Source: a bacterium
GTDB lineage: Bacteria; Bacillota; Clostridia; Christensenellales; Aristaeellaceae
Assembly: GCA_004563405.1 (NCBI GenBank)
Contig: SFTH01000004.1
Location: 62,001-126,000, forward strand
DNA: 64,000 bases
Direction: 5' to 3'
Shown: one piece after another, positions 42,494 to 51,100 of the stretch
Position numbering within the stretch: the stretch's first letter is position 1
How the letters are laid out: each line of letters begins with the position of its first letter
Translations under genes and position numbers: made by a program
Notes under the pieces: generated by a model
What the model was told of the DNA's origin: nothing
Databases searched by the model: none
The model's input: the letters and a program-made list of their open reading frames with translations, nothing else

Positions 42494-43711
42494 ATGGAAC
42501 TGAAACAGAAGGAAGCCTACAAGGGCTATCGCGCCTATTCGTATCTGACCGAGGGCGCAGATTACCCCAAATTTGACTGGGCGGACTGGGACTGGGCGGG
42601 CCGGCATGTGATCGAGCTGGACGCGGCCCAGGAGGCCCGGGTGGAGAAGCTGCTCAAGGAGAACGTGTACCTGAGCCTGCACGATCATCCCACGCTGTTC
42701 CCCCGCCGCGTGGACAATCTCGACGACATCTACAACGTCATGCGCAATGGCCGTGAAATGACCGCCTACGAGGCGCTGGCCTATTCGAACCTGGACTGCG
42801 TGTTCGACAACCAGCTCGACGGCGTGAACATCATCTCCAGTCCCGGCGGATGGAAGTGGATCGACATCGTGCACGATCTGGGCATGCGCCTGTGCGACAT
42901 CGCCCACCAGGATTTCCTGGTGCACGTCAGGACTGTGGACGACATCTTCGCCGCCAAGAAGGCCGGAAAGATCGGCTGGGTGGCCGTGGTCGAGGGCGCG
43001 CAGTGCATCGAGAACGAGGTCGACCGCATCGACATCCTCTACGGCCTGGGCGTGCGCCAGCTGGGCGTGACCTACTCAGAGAGCAACGCCCTGGGCAGCG
43101 GCTGCAAGGAGGACAACGACGGGGGACTGACGCAGTTCGGCAAGAAGTGCGTGGAGCGCATGAACAAGGTGGGCATGCTCATCGACGTGTCCCACTGCGG
43201 CCCTAAAACCGCCTACGACGCGGTGATGCACTCCAGCAAGCCCATCATCGCCTCCCATGTGGGCGCGAAGGGCATCTGGCCCACCAAGCGCATGGCCAGC
43301 GACGAGCTGATTCGCGCCGTGGGCGAGAAGAACGGCGTGATCGGCATCGAAGCCGCGCCCCACACCACCATGTCCAAGACCAACATGACCCACGACATCG
43401 ACAGCTTCATGGAGCACTTCGAGTATGTGGCGAACATGATCGGCATCGACCATGTGGGCTTCGGCGTGGACTGCCTGTACGGCGACCATGTGGGCGTGCA
43501 CCACGCCTTCGCGAACGCCCTGTCCATCGCCAACACCTCCAAGGCGGGCGTGAGCTACAACGAGGTGCCCTATGTGAAGTATCTGGAGAATCCCACCGAA
43601 TCCAGCTGGAACATTCCCCGCTGGCTGGTGAAGCACGGTTATAGCGACGAGGACATCGCCAAGGTGCTGGGCGGAAACGCCATTCGCGTGCTCCGCGAGG
43701 TCTGGGCATAA
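42494..43711 (+). CDS. membrane dipeptidase, peptidase M19 family (copy 3)
   Basis: 405 residues. All family landmarks are present (LSLHDHPTLFPRRV, VAVVEGAQCIENEVDRID, MLIDVSHCGPKTAYDAVM, DIAKVLGGNAIRVLREVW). The gene is a mosaic: the central part (VNIISSPGGWKWID to GVRQLGVTYSES) follows copy 1, while the part from NALGSGC onwards (GIWPTKRMASDELIRAVGEK) follows copy 2, as does WADWDWAGRHVIELDAAQEA near the start. The ATG follows aaaggaag. Confidence 0.93.
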   Translation: MELKQKEAYKGYRAYSYLTEGADYPKFDWADWDWAGRHVIELDAAQEARVEKLLKENVYLSLHDHPTLFPRRVDNLDDIYNVMRNGREMTAYEALAYSNLDCVFDNQLDGVNIISSPGGWKWIDIVHDLGMRLCDIAHQDFLVHVRTVDDIFAAKKAGKIGWVAVVEGAQCIENEVDRIDILYGLGVRQLGVTYSESNALGSGCKEDNDGGLTQFGKKCVERMNKVGMLIDVSHCGPKTAYDAVMHSSKPIIASHVGAKGIWPTKRMASDELIRAVGEKNGVIGIEAAPHTTMSKTNMTHDIDSFMEHFEYVANMIGIDHVGFGVDCLYGDHVGVHHAFANALSIANTSKAGVSYNEVPYVKYLENPTESSWNIPRWLVKHGYSDEDIAKVLGGNAIRVLREVWA

Positions 43712-43729
43712 GCTGAGGAGGAAAGCGCT

Positions 43730-44473
43730 ATGAAGTTGCTGTATTTGATTCCCGGAAGGATGCGCGACAGCGCGCTGGGTGCGGCGGAGATGGAGCGCCG
43801 GAGGGCGATCCTTCAGAGCCGCGCCTTCCCGGGCACCACTGTGGACGTGGCGGATACGCAGAACGGCCCCGCGTCCATCGAATCCATCTGTGAGGAGTAT
43901 GAGAGCATTCCCGGAACTGTGGAGCGGGCGGTACGCGCCCAGGAGGAGGGCTACGACGGCATCATCCTGGGCTGCTATGCGGATCCCGGCATCGACGCGC
44001 TGCGGGAGATGCTGACTATCCCCGTTGCGGGCCCCTTCGAATCCAGCTGCTTCACGGCGCTGACCCTGGGCCATCGCTTCTCCATCGTCACCGTCACGCC
44101 GGACATGTGCCCGGTGCTGGAGGATGAATTTGAGCAGAAGGGCGGCGCGGGCCGCCGCCTGGCCAGCGTGCGCGCCATCGACGTGGACGTGCTGGAGATT
44201 GGAAACAACCCGGAGCTGCTGCGGGAGAAGACCTTCGCGGCGGTGGAGCGCTGCATCCGGGAGGACGGCGCGGACACCGTGGCGTTGGGCTGCATCTCGC
44301 TGGCCTTCGCCGGCATGGATCGGGAGATTGAGGAGCGCTTCGGCATCCCCTGCGTCAATCCCATCCTCACCGCGCTGAAGCAGTGCGAGGGCATGGTGCA
44401 CACGGGGCTGAGCCACAGCAAGCGGGCTTACGCCCTGCCGCGCAAGCTGCGCAAGGGAGGGAATCCGGCATGA
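43730..44473 (+). CDS. Asp/Glu/hydantoin racemase-family protein
   Basis: 247 residues. Two catalytic-type cysteines lie in symmetrical contexts, GIILGCYADPGIDALREM and TVALGCISLAFAGMD, as in the Asp/Glu racemase superfamily, with VAGPFESSCFTAL and FSIVTVTPDM between. Length and motifs are nearest to hydantoin racemases. In this operon it could racemise amino acids or derivatives released by the D-aminoacylase and dipeptidases. It overlaps the nitroreductase gene by 4 bases. Confidence 0.87.
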   Translation: MKLLYLIPGRMRDSALGAAEMERRRAILQSRAFPGTTVDVADTQNGPASIESICEEYESIPGTVERAVRAQEEGYDGIILGCYADPGIDALREMLTIPVAGPFESSCFTALTLGHRFSIVTVTPDMCPVLEDEFEQKGGAGRRLASVRAIDVDVLEIGNNPELLREKTFAAVERCIREDGADTVALGCISLAFAGMDREIEERFGIPCVNPILTALKQCEGMVHTGLSHSKRAYALPRKLRKGGNPA

Positions 44474-45378
44474 CGGGCGGCGGAGACGTGGCGCGCAGCG
44501 CGATGGAGGCGCTCCGCAGGCGCTGCTCCTGCCGGGATTTCACCGGCGAGGCCATTGATCCGGCGCTGCTGGATGAGATGATTGACGTAGGTCTCGCGGC
44601 TGCAAGCGGCGGAAACCTGCAGCCCTACCGCATCATTGTGGTGCGCGACCCGGAGACGAAACGGACGCTGCGCCCGCTGGCCGGGGGACAGGCCTTCGTG
44701 GAAAGGGCGGACGTGCTGCTGGCCTTCGTCCTGGACTGGAACCGGTACGCGCGCTACACGCAGATGAAGCACGCGCCCTTCCGGGCAAACGAGCAGATGA
44801 TGCACCTGATCATCGCCGTGGAGGACATCCTTTGCGCGGCGCAGACCATCGAGAGCTGCGCGCAGCTGAACGGCCTGGGCGCCTGCTATGTGGGCGGCGT
44901 GCTGGACACCGGTGCGGAGATCTCCCGGGTGCTGGAGCTGCCCACGGGCTGCTATCCCATCGTGCTGCTGGCGCTGGGCCATCCCGCGCCCGGCAGCCTG
45001 CGCCCGGCGAAGAAGCTGCGTCGGGAGATCATGGTCTCCAACGAGCGCTACCGCCCCCTCAGCGACGATGAGATCTTTGGGGCCTATGAGGAAAAGTACG
45101 CCGCCGTGGACGTGCATGCCCTGCCGAGGGCGGAGGAGGCACGCGCGCGGACGCTGGGTAAGCTCGCCGAGAACCTGCGCCTGACCTATCCGGAGGAGCA
45201 GGCCCGGGCGTATCTGGAGGAGATCGAGCGCGCCGGCGCCTACAACGAGGCCCAGCGCCGCTACGGCATCCACTACGGCGTGGCGGACATTCGCGCCTGT
45301 GGCCATGCGCTGCTTCAGGGCATGGCGGAACGGGGATGCGATCCCCTCGGAATGGAGCGCGGACTCGGAAGAGAATAG
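44470..45378 (+). CDS. nitroreductase-family protein
   Basis: 302 residues, longer than typical ~200-residue nitroreductases because of a ~90-residue C-terminal extension rich in charged helices. FMN-binding features are RRRCSCRDFTGEAI near the N-terminus, AAASGGNLQPYRIIVVRDPE, and AQLNGLGACYVGGVLDTG with LLALGHPAPGS. The start is ATG in an ATGA overlap with the racemase gene, after gggagg. It is the last gene of the peptide operon; a redox role with peptides is not obvious. Confidence 0.88.
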   Translation: MTGGGDVARSAMEALRRRCSCRDFTGEAIDPALLDEMIDVGLAAASGGNLQPYRIIVVRDPETKRTLRPLAGGQAFVERADVLLAFVLDWNRYARYTQMKHAPFRANEQMMHLIIAVEDILCAAQTIESCAQLNGLGACYVGGVLDTGAEISRVLELPTGCYPIVLLALGHPAPGSLRPAKKLRREIMVSNERYRPLSDDEIFGAYEEKYAAVDVHALPRAEEARARTLGKLAENLRLTYPEEQARAYLEEIERAGAYNEAQRRYGIHYGVADIRACGHALLQGMAERGCDPLGMERGLGRE

Positions 45379-45388
45379 ACGACAGATG

Positions 45389-45427
45389 GCGCCTGGACGG
45401 CAGAGGAGCGGTCCGGGCGCTCTTTTT
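45389..45427 (+). terminator. intrinsic terminator of the peptide operon
   Basis: Arms gcgcctggac (45389-45398) and gtccgggcgc (45411-45420), with one G-U pair, are followed by tcttttt. Confidence 0.85.
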
Positions 45428-45439
45428 GAATTCTGGGGC

Positions 45440-45468
45440 TTGACGAGGAGATGACAAAGTGATATTAT
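45440..45468 (+). promoter_or_regulatory. promoter for the SPFH gene
   Basis: TTGACG (45440-45445) and TATTAT (45463-45468) have a 17-base spacer. The start codon is about 27 bases past the predicted transcription start. Confidence 0.7.
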
Positions 45469-45500
45469 AATGATATCAAATTAAATACGAGGTGTGACCC

Positions 45501-46505
45501 ATGAATGAGATTCTTCTGGAGAACAGGAAGCGCGGCCTGCTCGTGCTGTTGCTGACGATTGCAGTGTTTGTGCTCTCGATACTCGGCTGCGTCTTTGGCG
45601 GCCTGCTGCTGGACGATGGCGGAAGCCCGGCGCTGCTGGTGGTCAGCATCGTGGTTCTGTGCCTCTGCTGGCTGCCGCTGCCGGGCCTGAAGGTGCTCAA
45701 GCCCCAGGAGGCGCTGGTGCTGACCCTGTTCGGAAAGTACATCGGCACCCTGAAAGGCGACGGATTCTACTTTGTGAACCCCTTCTGCACGGCGGTGAAC
45801 CCCGCGGCGAAGACCCGGCTCAACCAGAGCGGCGACGTCAAGACCGCTGCGGTCGCGGCGAGCGCCGGGAATACCAGCGCGGAGCCGGTCAGCCGGAAGC
45901 TCTCCCTGAAGATCATGACGCTGAACAACAACCGCCAGAAGATCAACGATTGCCTCGGCAATCCGGTGGAGATTGGCATTGCGGTGACCTGGCGCATCGT
46001 GGATACGGCCAAGGCCGTGTTCAACGTGGACAACTACAAGGAGTTCCTCTCCCTGCAGTGCGACAGCGCGCTGCGCAACATCGTGCGCATGTATCCCTAC
46101 GACGTGGCCCCCAACGTGGACACTACCGGAGACGGCGTGGCCGACGACGGCAGCCTGCGCGGCTCCAGCGAGGTGGTCGCCGGACGCATCCGGGAGGAGA
46201 TTCAGCGGCGGGTGGACGAGGCCGGCATCGAGATCATCGAGGCCCGCATCACCTATCTGGCCTATGCCACCGAGATCGCGGCGGTGATGCTGCAGCGCCA
46301 GCAGGCCTCGGCCATCATCGACGCACGCAAGATGATCGTGGACGGTGCGGTCGGCATGGTGGAGATGGCGCTGGAGCGCCTGAACGAGAACCATGTGGTC
46401 GAGCTGGACGAGGAGCGCAAGGCGGCCATGGTCTCCAATCTGCTGGTGGTGCTCTGCGGAAATCACGACGCCCAGCCTGTGGTGAATTCGGGCAGCCTGT
46501 ACTGA
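45501..46505 (+). CDS. SPFH-domain (stomatin/prohibitin-like) membrane protein
   Basis: 334 residues. Two hydrophobic helices near the N-terminus (LLTIAVFVLSILGCVFGGLL; ALLVVSIVVLCLCWLPLPGL) precede an SPFH domain starting LKVLKPQEALVLTLFGKYIG. Later segments include VEIGIAVTWRIVDTAKAVFN and AGIEIIEARITYLAYATEIA. SPFH proteins form oligomeric scaffolds in membrane microdomains. The next gene begins 2 bases after its stop and encodes an Arc-like DNA-binding protein. Confidence 0.92.
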   Translation: MNEILLENRKRGLLVLLLTIAVFVLSILGCVFGGLLLDDGGSPALLVVSIVVLCLCWLPLPGLKVLKPQEALVLTLFGKYIGTLKGDGFYFVNPFCTAVNPAAKTRLNQSGDVKTAAVAASAGNTSAEPVSRKLSLKIMTLNNNRQKINDCLGNPVEIGIAVTWRIVDTAKAVFNVDNYKEFLSLQCDSALRNIVRMYPYDVAPNVDTTGDGVADDGSLRGSSEVVAGRIREEIQRRVDEAGIEIIEARITYLAYATEIAAVMLQRQQASAIIDARKMIVDGAVGMVEMALERLNENHVVELDEERKAAMVSNLLVVLCGNHDAQPVVNSGSLY

Positions 46506-46506
46506 C

Positions 46507-46707
46507 ATGGGCGAGCAGAAGAAGCAGGTGCCGCTGCGGCTTTCCCCCAAGCTGTACGCCGCCATCGCGGCCTGGGCCGAGGACGACTTCCGCTCCATCA
46601 ACGGCCAGATTGAATACCTGCTGACGGAGTGCGTGCGCCAGCGGAAGAAGAACGGCCGGTATGTCTCCGACGAAATCGACGTTCCTCCGGAGCTGGACAT
46701 CGAGTGA
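46507..46707 (+). CDS. small Arc-like ribbon-helix-helix protein
   Basis: 66 residues. The N-terminal PLRLSPKLYAAIAAWAEDDF strand-helix and INGQIEYLLTECVRQRKK second helix match Arc/CopG-type ribbon-helix-helix DNA-binding proteins. It follows the SPFH gene after 2 bases, implying one transcript. It may regulate this pair or serve another role; no toxin partner is seen. Confidence 0.78.
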   Translation: MGEQKKQVPLRLSPKLYAAIAAWAEDDFRSINGQIEYLLTECVRQRKKNGRYVSDEIDVPPELDIE

Positions 46708-46791
46708 GCCTCCGCCGGTTGGGACGCGCGCCCTGCTGCGGAGCGCAGGCATCGTCCGCCCCGCGCGCGACCAGTTTTTGACAGAACAACC

Positions 46792-46829
46792 GAACTCCCT
46801 TCGAACGGTACTTCGTTCGAAGGGAGTTC
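46792..46829. repeat. palindrome copy A of the hairpin island
   Basis: Arms gaactcccttcgaac and gttcgaagggagttc are perfect complements around loop ggtacttc. An almost identical copy lies at 47089-47126. Confidence 0.9.
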
Positions 46830-47088
46830 TCAGCTTGTCAAAAAAGACATTTTGACAAGCTGGTGGACGGGGGAGTCTCTCCCCCGCCACTGCCACCCCC
46901 TCCAGTCTCCACTGAAATCCTGAAGAATTTCCGGGCGCGGAGACTGCAAGGTACCGATTTTTCCTCTGGAAAATGAGATTTTCCGCCGTAAAAATCGCCC
47001 GTACCCGGCGTACACGCCGCCGGGTACGATTGATATGCGAAAGGGCTTTAGCCCTTTCGCGCTTTCCTGGGGTTTTTCGACAGTCAGC

Positions 47089-47126
47089 GAACTCCCTTCG
47101 AACGGTGCTTCGTTCGAAGGGAGTTC
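47089..47126. repeat. palindrome copy B of the hairpin island
   Basis: Same 15-base arms as copy A, with a single loop change (ggtgcttc). It lies 30 bases past the stop of the minus-strand M20 gene. Confidence 0.9.
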
Positions 47127-47155
47127 TGCCTGTGTGATTTCGGAGATTTGGCTGT

Positions 47156-48370
47156 TCAGATCTTCGCCTCGTCCTCCAGATAGCGCATGGCCAGATAGGC
47201 GAAGGAGGCGCAGCCGGGAACCAGGGCGCGCTCGTCGAAGGTGGTTCCGGGGCTGTGCAGGGGCTGCGCGTGCCCCTTGTCCGGCTCTCCGGCGGCCAGC
47301 GCCATCATCAGCGAGGGCACGCGGTGGCTGAGGTTTGCGAAGTCCTCCGAGCCGGAAGAGCGGGAGACGGAGCTGCCCGCGATCTTCGCCGCGTTGAACA
47401 CCTGGCCCGGAGCCAGCAGCTCCGCCAGATAGCCCTCGACCCGGGCGCTGAGGGCAGCGTCGTTGACGAGGGTGGGACAGCCGCTGTCGAAGCTGACCTC
47501 GGCGCTGGCGCGGAATGCGGCGGCCACGCCCTGGCTGATTTCCACGATGCGCCTGCGCAGCAGCTCCATGGTCTCGTCGGAGAAGGTGCGGTAGTTGCCC
47601 CGGAGCACGGCGGCGTCCGGGATGACGTTGGCGGTGTTTCCGGCCTGGAACATGCCGATGGTCAGCGCCGCGCTCTCCGAGAGGGCGATTTCCCGGGCGT
47701 TGATCTCCTGAAGAGCGAGTACGATGTGCGCCGCCGCGTTGATGGGATCCACGCCGGTGTTGGGCATCGCGCCGTGGGAGCCCTTGCCCTGCACGCGGAT
47801 GGTGAACATGCCGGCGGCGGGAGCGCTCACGCCCGGCGCAGAGATGATGACGGTGCCCGCGGGGATGCTCTGCCCGGTCATGACGTGGAACATCAGCGCC
47901 GCGTCCACATGGGGATTCTCCAGAACGCCCGCGTCCACCATGTCCTGCGCGCCCTGCAGGGGCTCCTCGGCGGACTGGAACATCAGCTTCACCGTGCCCT
48001 GGAGCTCCGCTTCGTGGGATTTGAGAATCTGCGCGGCGCTGAGCAGCATGGCGGTGTGCATGTCGTGGCCGCAGGCGTGCATGCAGCCGTTGGCGCTGGC
48101 GTAGTCCAGGCCGGTCTCCTCCCGGATGGGCAGCGCGTCCATGTCCGCGCGGAGCAGAATGGTCTTGCCGGGCCTGCCCAGGGTGCACACCAGGCCGCAC
48201 CGGCCGCAGCTCTGCGGGGAGAGCCCCATCTCCTCCAGGCGCTTGCGCACATAGGCGAAGGTCTGTTCGAGGTCGAAACCGGTCTCCGGGTTTGCGTGGA
48301 GATGGCGGCGGTCCGCGACGCACTGGGCTTCGAGGGCGCGCGCCTGATTGAGAATTGCTTCACGGTTCAT
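47156..48370 (-). CDS. M20-family amidohydrolase (aminoacylase/carboxypeptidase-like)
   Basis: 404 residues. The M20D signature is clear: RADMDALPIREETGL, GCMHACGHDMHTAMLLSAA with a Cys/His metal pair, MFQSAEEPLQGAQDMVDAG, and a late SSGSEDFANLSHRVPSLMMA. Such enzymes hydrolyse N-acyl amino acids, hippurate-like compounds or indole-acetyl conjugates in the cytosol. The ATG follows ggaggt and a strong minus-strand promoter is at 48472-48500. It is a single-gene unit. Confidence 0.93.
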   Translation of the reverse strand: MNREAILNQARALEAQCVADRRHLHANPETGFDLEQTFAYVRKRLEEMGLSPQSCGRCGLVCTLGRPGKTILLRADMDALPIREETGLDYASANGCMHACGHDMHTAMLLSAAQILKSHEAELQGTVKLMFQSAEEPLQGAQDMVDAGVLENPHVDAALMFHVMTGQSIPAGTVIISAPGVSAPAAGMFTIRVQGKGSHGAMPNTGVDPINAAAHIVLALQEINAREIALSESAALTIGMFQAGNTANVIPDAAVLRGNYRTFSDETMELLRRRIVEISQGVAAAFRASAEVSFDSGCPTLVNDAALSARVEGYLAELLAPGQVFNAAKIAGSSVSRSSGSEDFANLSHRVPSLMMALAAGEPDKGHAQPLHSPGTTFDERALVPGCASFAYLAMRYLEDEAKI

Positions 48371-48471
48371 TTTGAATACCTCCTGCGTTCAGCCTTTCCC
48401 GCGCCGTGCGTCTGCATACCCCGGGCGGCGAAGGGCGGAAACGTTCCTTTTATAACGATCTCTGCAGGCTG

Positions 48472-48500
48472 ATTATACCGCATTTCTTTCTGGATTGCAA
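48472..48500 (-). promoter_or_regulatory. promoter for the M20 amidohydrolase gene
   Basis: On the minus strand, TTGCAA (48495-48500) and TATAAT (48472-48477) have a 17-base spacer. The remainder of the 409-base divergent region up to 48779 holds the AraC promoter and nothing else recognised. Confidence 0.8.
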
Positions 48501-48672
48501 TTCACCGGAGGAAATGGAGGCGGAGGATTGGAACGCGCGGGACGGAGGTTTTCCGACCTGCCGCTGAAGTGGCGCGCTCCGATGGAGGCGCAGCCGGGAA
48601 TGTAAACAGATCCCTGTATAATGAGATAAGAAATATATAAACATTGCTTCATGCGACGTAAAGTGGAGCGCT

Positions 48673-48700
48673 TTGTTTTTCCCGGGAACTGTGCTATAAT
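48673..48700 (+). promoter_or_regulatory. promoter for the AraC-family gene
   Basis: TTGTTT (48673-48678) and consensus TATAAT (48695-48700) have a 16-base spacer. Confidence 0.6.
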
Positions 48701-48779
48701 GAGGGGGAACGGTCGCGGCGCATGTGCGCGGCCGCAGTGAAATATGAAAGCATCATGCGAGGCGGCGAGGGCGAAAGCA

Positions 48780-50024
48780 ATGATTCGAAATCTGAACAGG
48801 CTGAGCTTTTCAGCCTATGGCAGGGTGTTGGGCGAGCATCTGCCCAACCACGGCTTTCCCTCCGGCGCGCAGTGGATTGCGAGAAGGCAGGAAATTGTCG
48901 GAAAGGCGGACGTGCTGTACCGCTGCGCCGATGCGGACGTCTACATGGACTATGAGAGCTGCATGGCAGTTCTGCTCGTCTCGCTGCGCGCGGACGAGGA
49001 TGCGCTGGAGGCCTACTACCTGGACAAGCCCGTCTGCATCCGCCAGGACGTGTACTACTGCGTGGTGCCCTTTGACGAGAGCTGCTGCATCCACATGTGC
49101 ACGCGCAAGGATGCGCAGATTCTCGAGACGCCCCGGGAATTTGGCGGCGCGGTGAGCAGCATCACCGCGAATTTGAACATCCGGGGCATACGCACGCTGT
49201 TTTATCAGGAGAAGGAAAACGGCTTCTTCTTTCAGGGCGAGGCCCATCGCCAGTACGAACTGACCTACATGGACAAGGGCAGCATGCACAGCATCGTGGC
49301 GGGGCAGGAGTATGTGCTCGATCCCGGCGAAATGATGCTCTACGGCCCGAACCAGTGGCACTCCCAGTATTCCGAGGGCGAGGAACTGGTCTGCTTTCTG
49401 ACCATCGCCTTCGACATGGACTGCGACTATGCGGATATTCTGCTGAACCGGAAGCTGCAGGTGGACGCCGCCGGGGCGGCGCTGCTCAACGGCATCCTCC
49501 GGGAGGCGCGCCAGGCGGACGTGCTCAGCGGAGATTTCATCTGTTGCGAACTGATGCAGTTTCTGCTGGAGATGATCCGCCGCGCCCACAGAGGCGAGCA
49601 GGGCGCGCCCCTGTCCCGGCCCTGCGCCTCCAACAGCGAAAACGACATTGTGGATCAGGCGCTGCGCTACATCACGGAGCACATCTACGACAAGCTGACG
49701 GTGGCGGCCGTCGCCCGGGCCGTGAACGTGAGTCCGTCCTATCTGTCGGTGCTGTTCTCCCGGCACCTGCGGATCAAGCCCAGCGATTACATCCGGCGCG
49801 AGAAGCTGGAGGAGAGCAAGCGGCTGATCAAGCTGGGGGAGATGAACTTCTCCCAGATCGCCGACCAGCTGAAGTTTTCCTCCGTGTGCCACTTCTCCTA
49901 TCTGTTCAAGCGCTGGTACTCGATGACGCCAACGGAGTTTTCCCGGAGCATCGCGCCGGGCGAGCTGGTGCGCACCCACGCCCCGGAGGAGGCGGACGCG
50001 GGCGCGCTGCAGGAGGAGAGCTGA
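48780..50024 (+). CDS. AraC-family transcriptional regulator with cupin-like sensor
   Basis: 414 residues from the ATG at 48780, which has a gagggcg site; an ATG 12 codons upstream has none. Residues ~155-240 form an AraC-type cupin (YELTYMDKGSMHSIVAGQEY; GEMMLYGPNQWHSQYSEGEE). The C-terminal ~100 residues are the double helix-turn-helix (VAAVARAVNVSPSYLSVLFS; ADQLKFSSVCHFSYLFKRWY). The N-terminal ~150 residues are unassigned. It lies 93 bases upstream of nagB in the same direction, so amino-sugar regulation is a plausible guess. Confidence 0.9.
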   Translation: MIRNLNRLSFSAYGRVLGEHLPNHGFPSGAQWIARRQEIVGKADVLYRCADADVYMDYESCMAVLLVSLRADEDALEAYYLDKPVCIRQDVYYCVVPFDESCCIHMCTRKDAQILETPREFGGAVSSITANLNIRGIRTLFYQEKENGFFFQGEAHRQYELTYMDKGSMHSIVAGQEYVLDPGEMMLYGPNQWHSQYSEGEELVCFLTIAFDMDCDYADILLNRKLQVDAAGAALLNGILREARQADVLSGDFICCELMQFLLEMIRRAHRGEQGAPLSRPCASNSENDIVDQALRYITEHIYDKLTVAAVARAVNVSPSYLSVLFSRHLRIKPSDYIRREKLEESKRLIKLGEMNFSQIADQLKFSSVCHFSYLFKRWYSMTPTEFSRSIAPGELVRTHAPEEADAGALQEES

Positions 50025-50117
50025 GGCCGGAGGGAGCAAACGCTCGAAATCTTTCGCGGGCCGTGCCCGCGGAGGTTCAAACATACCAATTCATTACATA
50101 AGGAGGATATAAGAATT

Positions 50118-50843
50118 ATGCAGATTCATGTCTATCAGACCCCGGAGCTGGCCGCCGAGGCGGCGGCGACCCTCATCGCTTCCGAAATCCTGGCCAAGCC
50201 CAACGCAGTGATCGGACTGCCCACGGGCTCCTCTCCGGTGGAGACCTATCGCCGGTTGGCCCGCATGAACCGGGACGGCGTGGTGGATTTTTCCAAGGTG
50301 ACCACCTTCAATCTGGACGAATATGTGGGCCTGAAGGGCGACCATCCCCAGAGCTATCGCCGCTTCATGAACGAAAACCTGTTTGACCATGTGAACATCG
50401 ACAAGGAGAACACCCACGTTCCCTGCGGCATCGGCGACGTGGAAGCCAACGCCGTGGCATATGAGGAGGCCATTGCCGCCGCAGGCGGAATTGATCTTCA
50501 GTTCATGGGAATCGGCCGCAACGGCCACATCGGCTTCAACGAGCCGGCCGACGCGTACACGGACGTGACGGGCATCATCGAGCTGACGCCCTCCACCATC
50601 GACGCCAACAAGCGCTTCTTCGACTCCGCGGACGATGTGCCGCGCAAGGCCATCTCCATGGGCGTGGGCACCATCATGCGCGCCCGCAAGACCCTGCTGA
50701 TCGCCACCGGCAGCGACAAGGCCGAGGCCATTCGCACGCTGGTGAAGGGCCCCGTCTCTCCGAAGCTGCCCGCCTCCGCGCTGCGCATGCACGCCAACGC
50801 TGTGATCATTCTGGACGCTGCGGCCGCTTCGCTGCTGGATTGA
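50118..50843 (+). CDS. nagB: glucosamine-6-phosphate deaminase
   Basis: 241 residues, full length for NagB. Signature segments are GLPTGSSPVETYRRLA, TTFNLDEYVGL with the active-site Asp, GIGRNGHIGFNEP, KAISMGVGTIMRARK and LLIATGSDKAEAIRTLV. The enzyme converts glucosamine 6-phosphate to fructose 6-phosphate and ammonia. The ATG follows aaggagg. A short hairpin (50055-50071) lies upstream. No nagA is adjacent. Confidence 0.95.
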   Translation: MQIHVYQTPELAAEAAATLIASEILAKPNAVIGLPTGSSPVETYRRLARMNRDGVVDFSKVTTFNLDEYVGLKGDHPQSYRRFMNENLFDHVNIDKENTHVPCGIGDVEANAVAYEEAIAAAGGIDLQFMGIGRNGHIGFNEPADAYTDVTGIIELTPSTIDANKRFFDSADDVPRKAISMGVGTIMRARKTLLIATGSDKAEAIRTLVKGPVSPKLPASALRMHANAVIILDAAAASLLD

Positions 50844-50871
50844 ACCTGACACACAGCCTGGAGTTTTGACA

Positions 50872-50903
50872 AGGGGTGCGGCTCCGTCCGGAGCCGCACC
50901 CCT
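50872..50903. repeat. palindromic repeat, copy 1
   Basis: Arms aggggtgcggctccg and cggagccgcacccct are perfect complements with a 2-base centre. An identical copy is at 51101-51132. It lies 28 bases after nagB and may act as its terminator. Confidence 0.9.
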
Positions 50904-50904
50904 C

Positions 50905-51075
50905 AAATCGTTGACAAAGTCAACGATTTTCCAGACGCTGAAAAAGCCTGCAAGACAAGGAAGCAAGGCTGCAAATAAGAGAGCTTACACGGCGTAAGTG
51001 ACCGTAATTTGCAGTCGCAGCTGACGCAGTAAGCAAAAATGCCAACTGTTTTTTCAATTCAGTCGGCATTTTTGC
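50905..51075. other. candidate structured RNA or miniature element between two identical palindromes
   Basis: No coding frame is convincing. Paired elements are aaatcgttgac/gtcaacgattt (50905-50929), ctgcaaat/atttgcag (around 50970-51013) enclosing cttac/gtaag, and gcaaaaatgcc/ggcatttttgc (51033-51075). The nested pairing and flanking duplicated palindromes suggest a unit. I recall similar stretches recurring in Clostridia genomes but cannot verify that here. Confidence 0.5.
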
Positions 51076-51100
51076 GTTTGTGGGCTTTGTCAGTGGTCTG

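Larger units (their letters stand above)
46792..47126. repeat. hairpin-chain island bounded by a duplicated palindrome
   Basis: The 448-base convergent spacer (46708-47155) holds no gene but at least five perfect hairpins in a row between two copies of one palindrome: cagcttgtcaaaa/ttttgacaagctg (46831-46862), cgggggag/ctcccccg (46868-46886), a cagtctcc/ggagactg pair, a cgtacccggcg/cgccgggtacg pair near 47000-47029, and gcgaaagggc/gccctttcgc (47037-47060). It may be a miniature mobile element, a structured RNA or compound terminators. Confidence 0.7.

Noticed and set aside
46792..47126. CRISPR array
   Set aside because: There are only two copies of the palindrome, no regular spacers and no cas genes.
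48617..48622. TATAAT at 48617-48622 as a second promoter for the AraC gene
   Set aside because: No acceptable -35 box lies 16-18 bases upstream.
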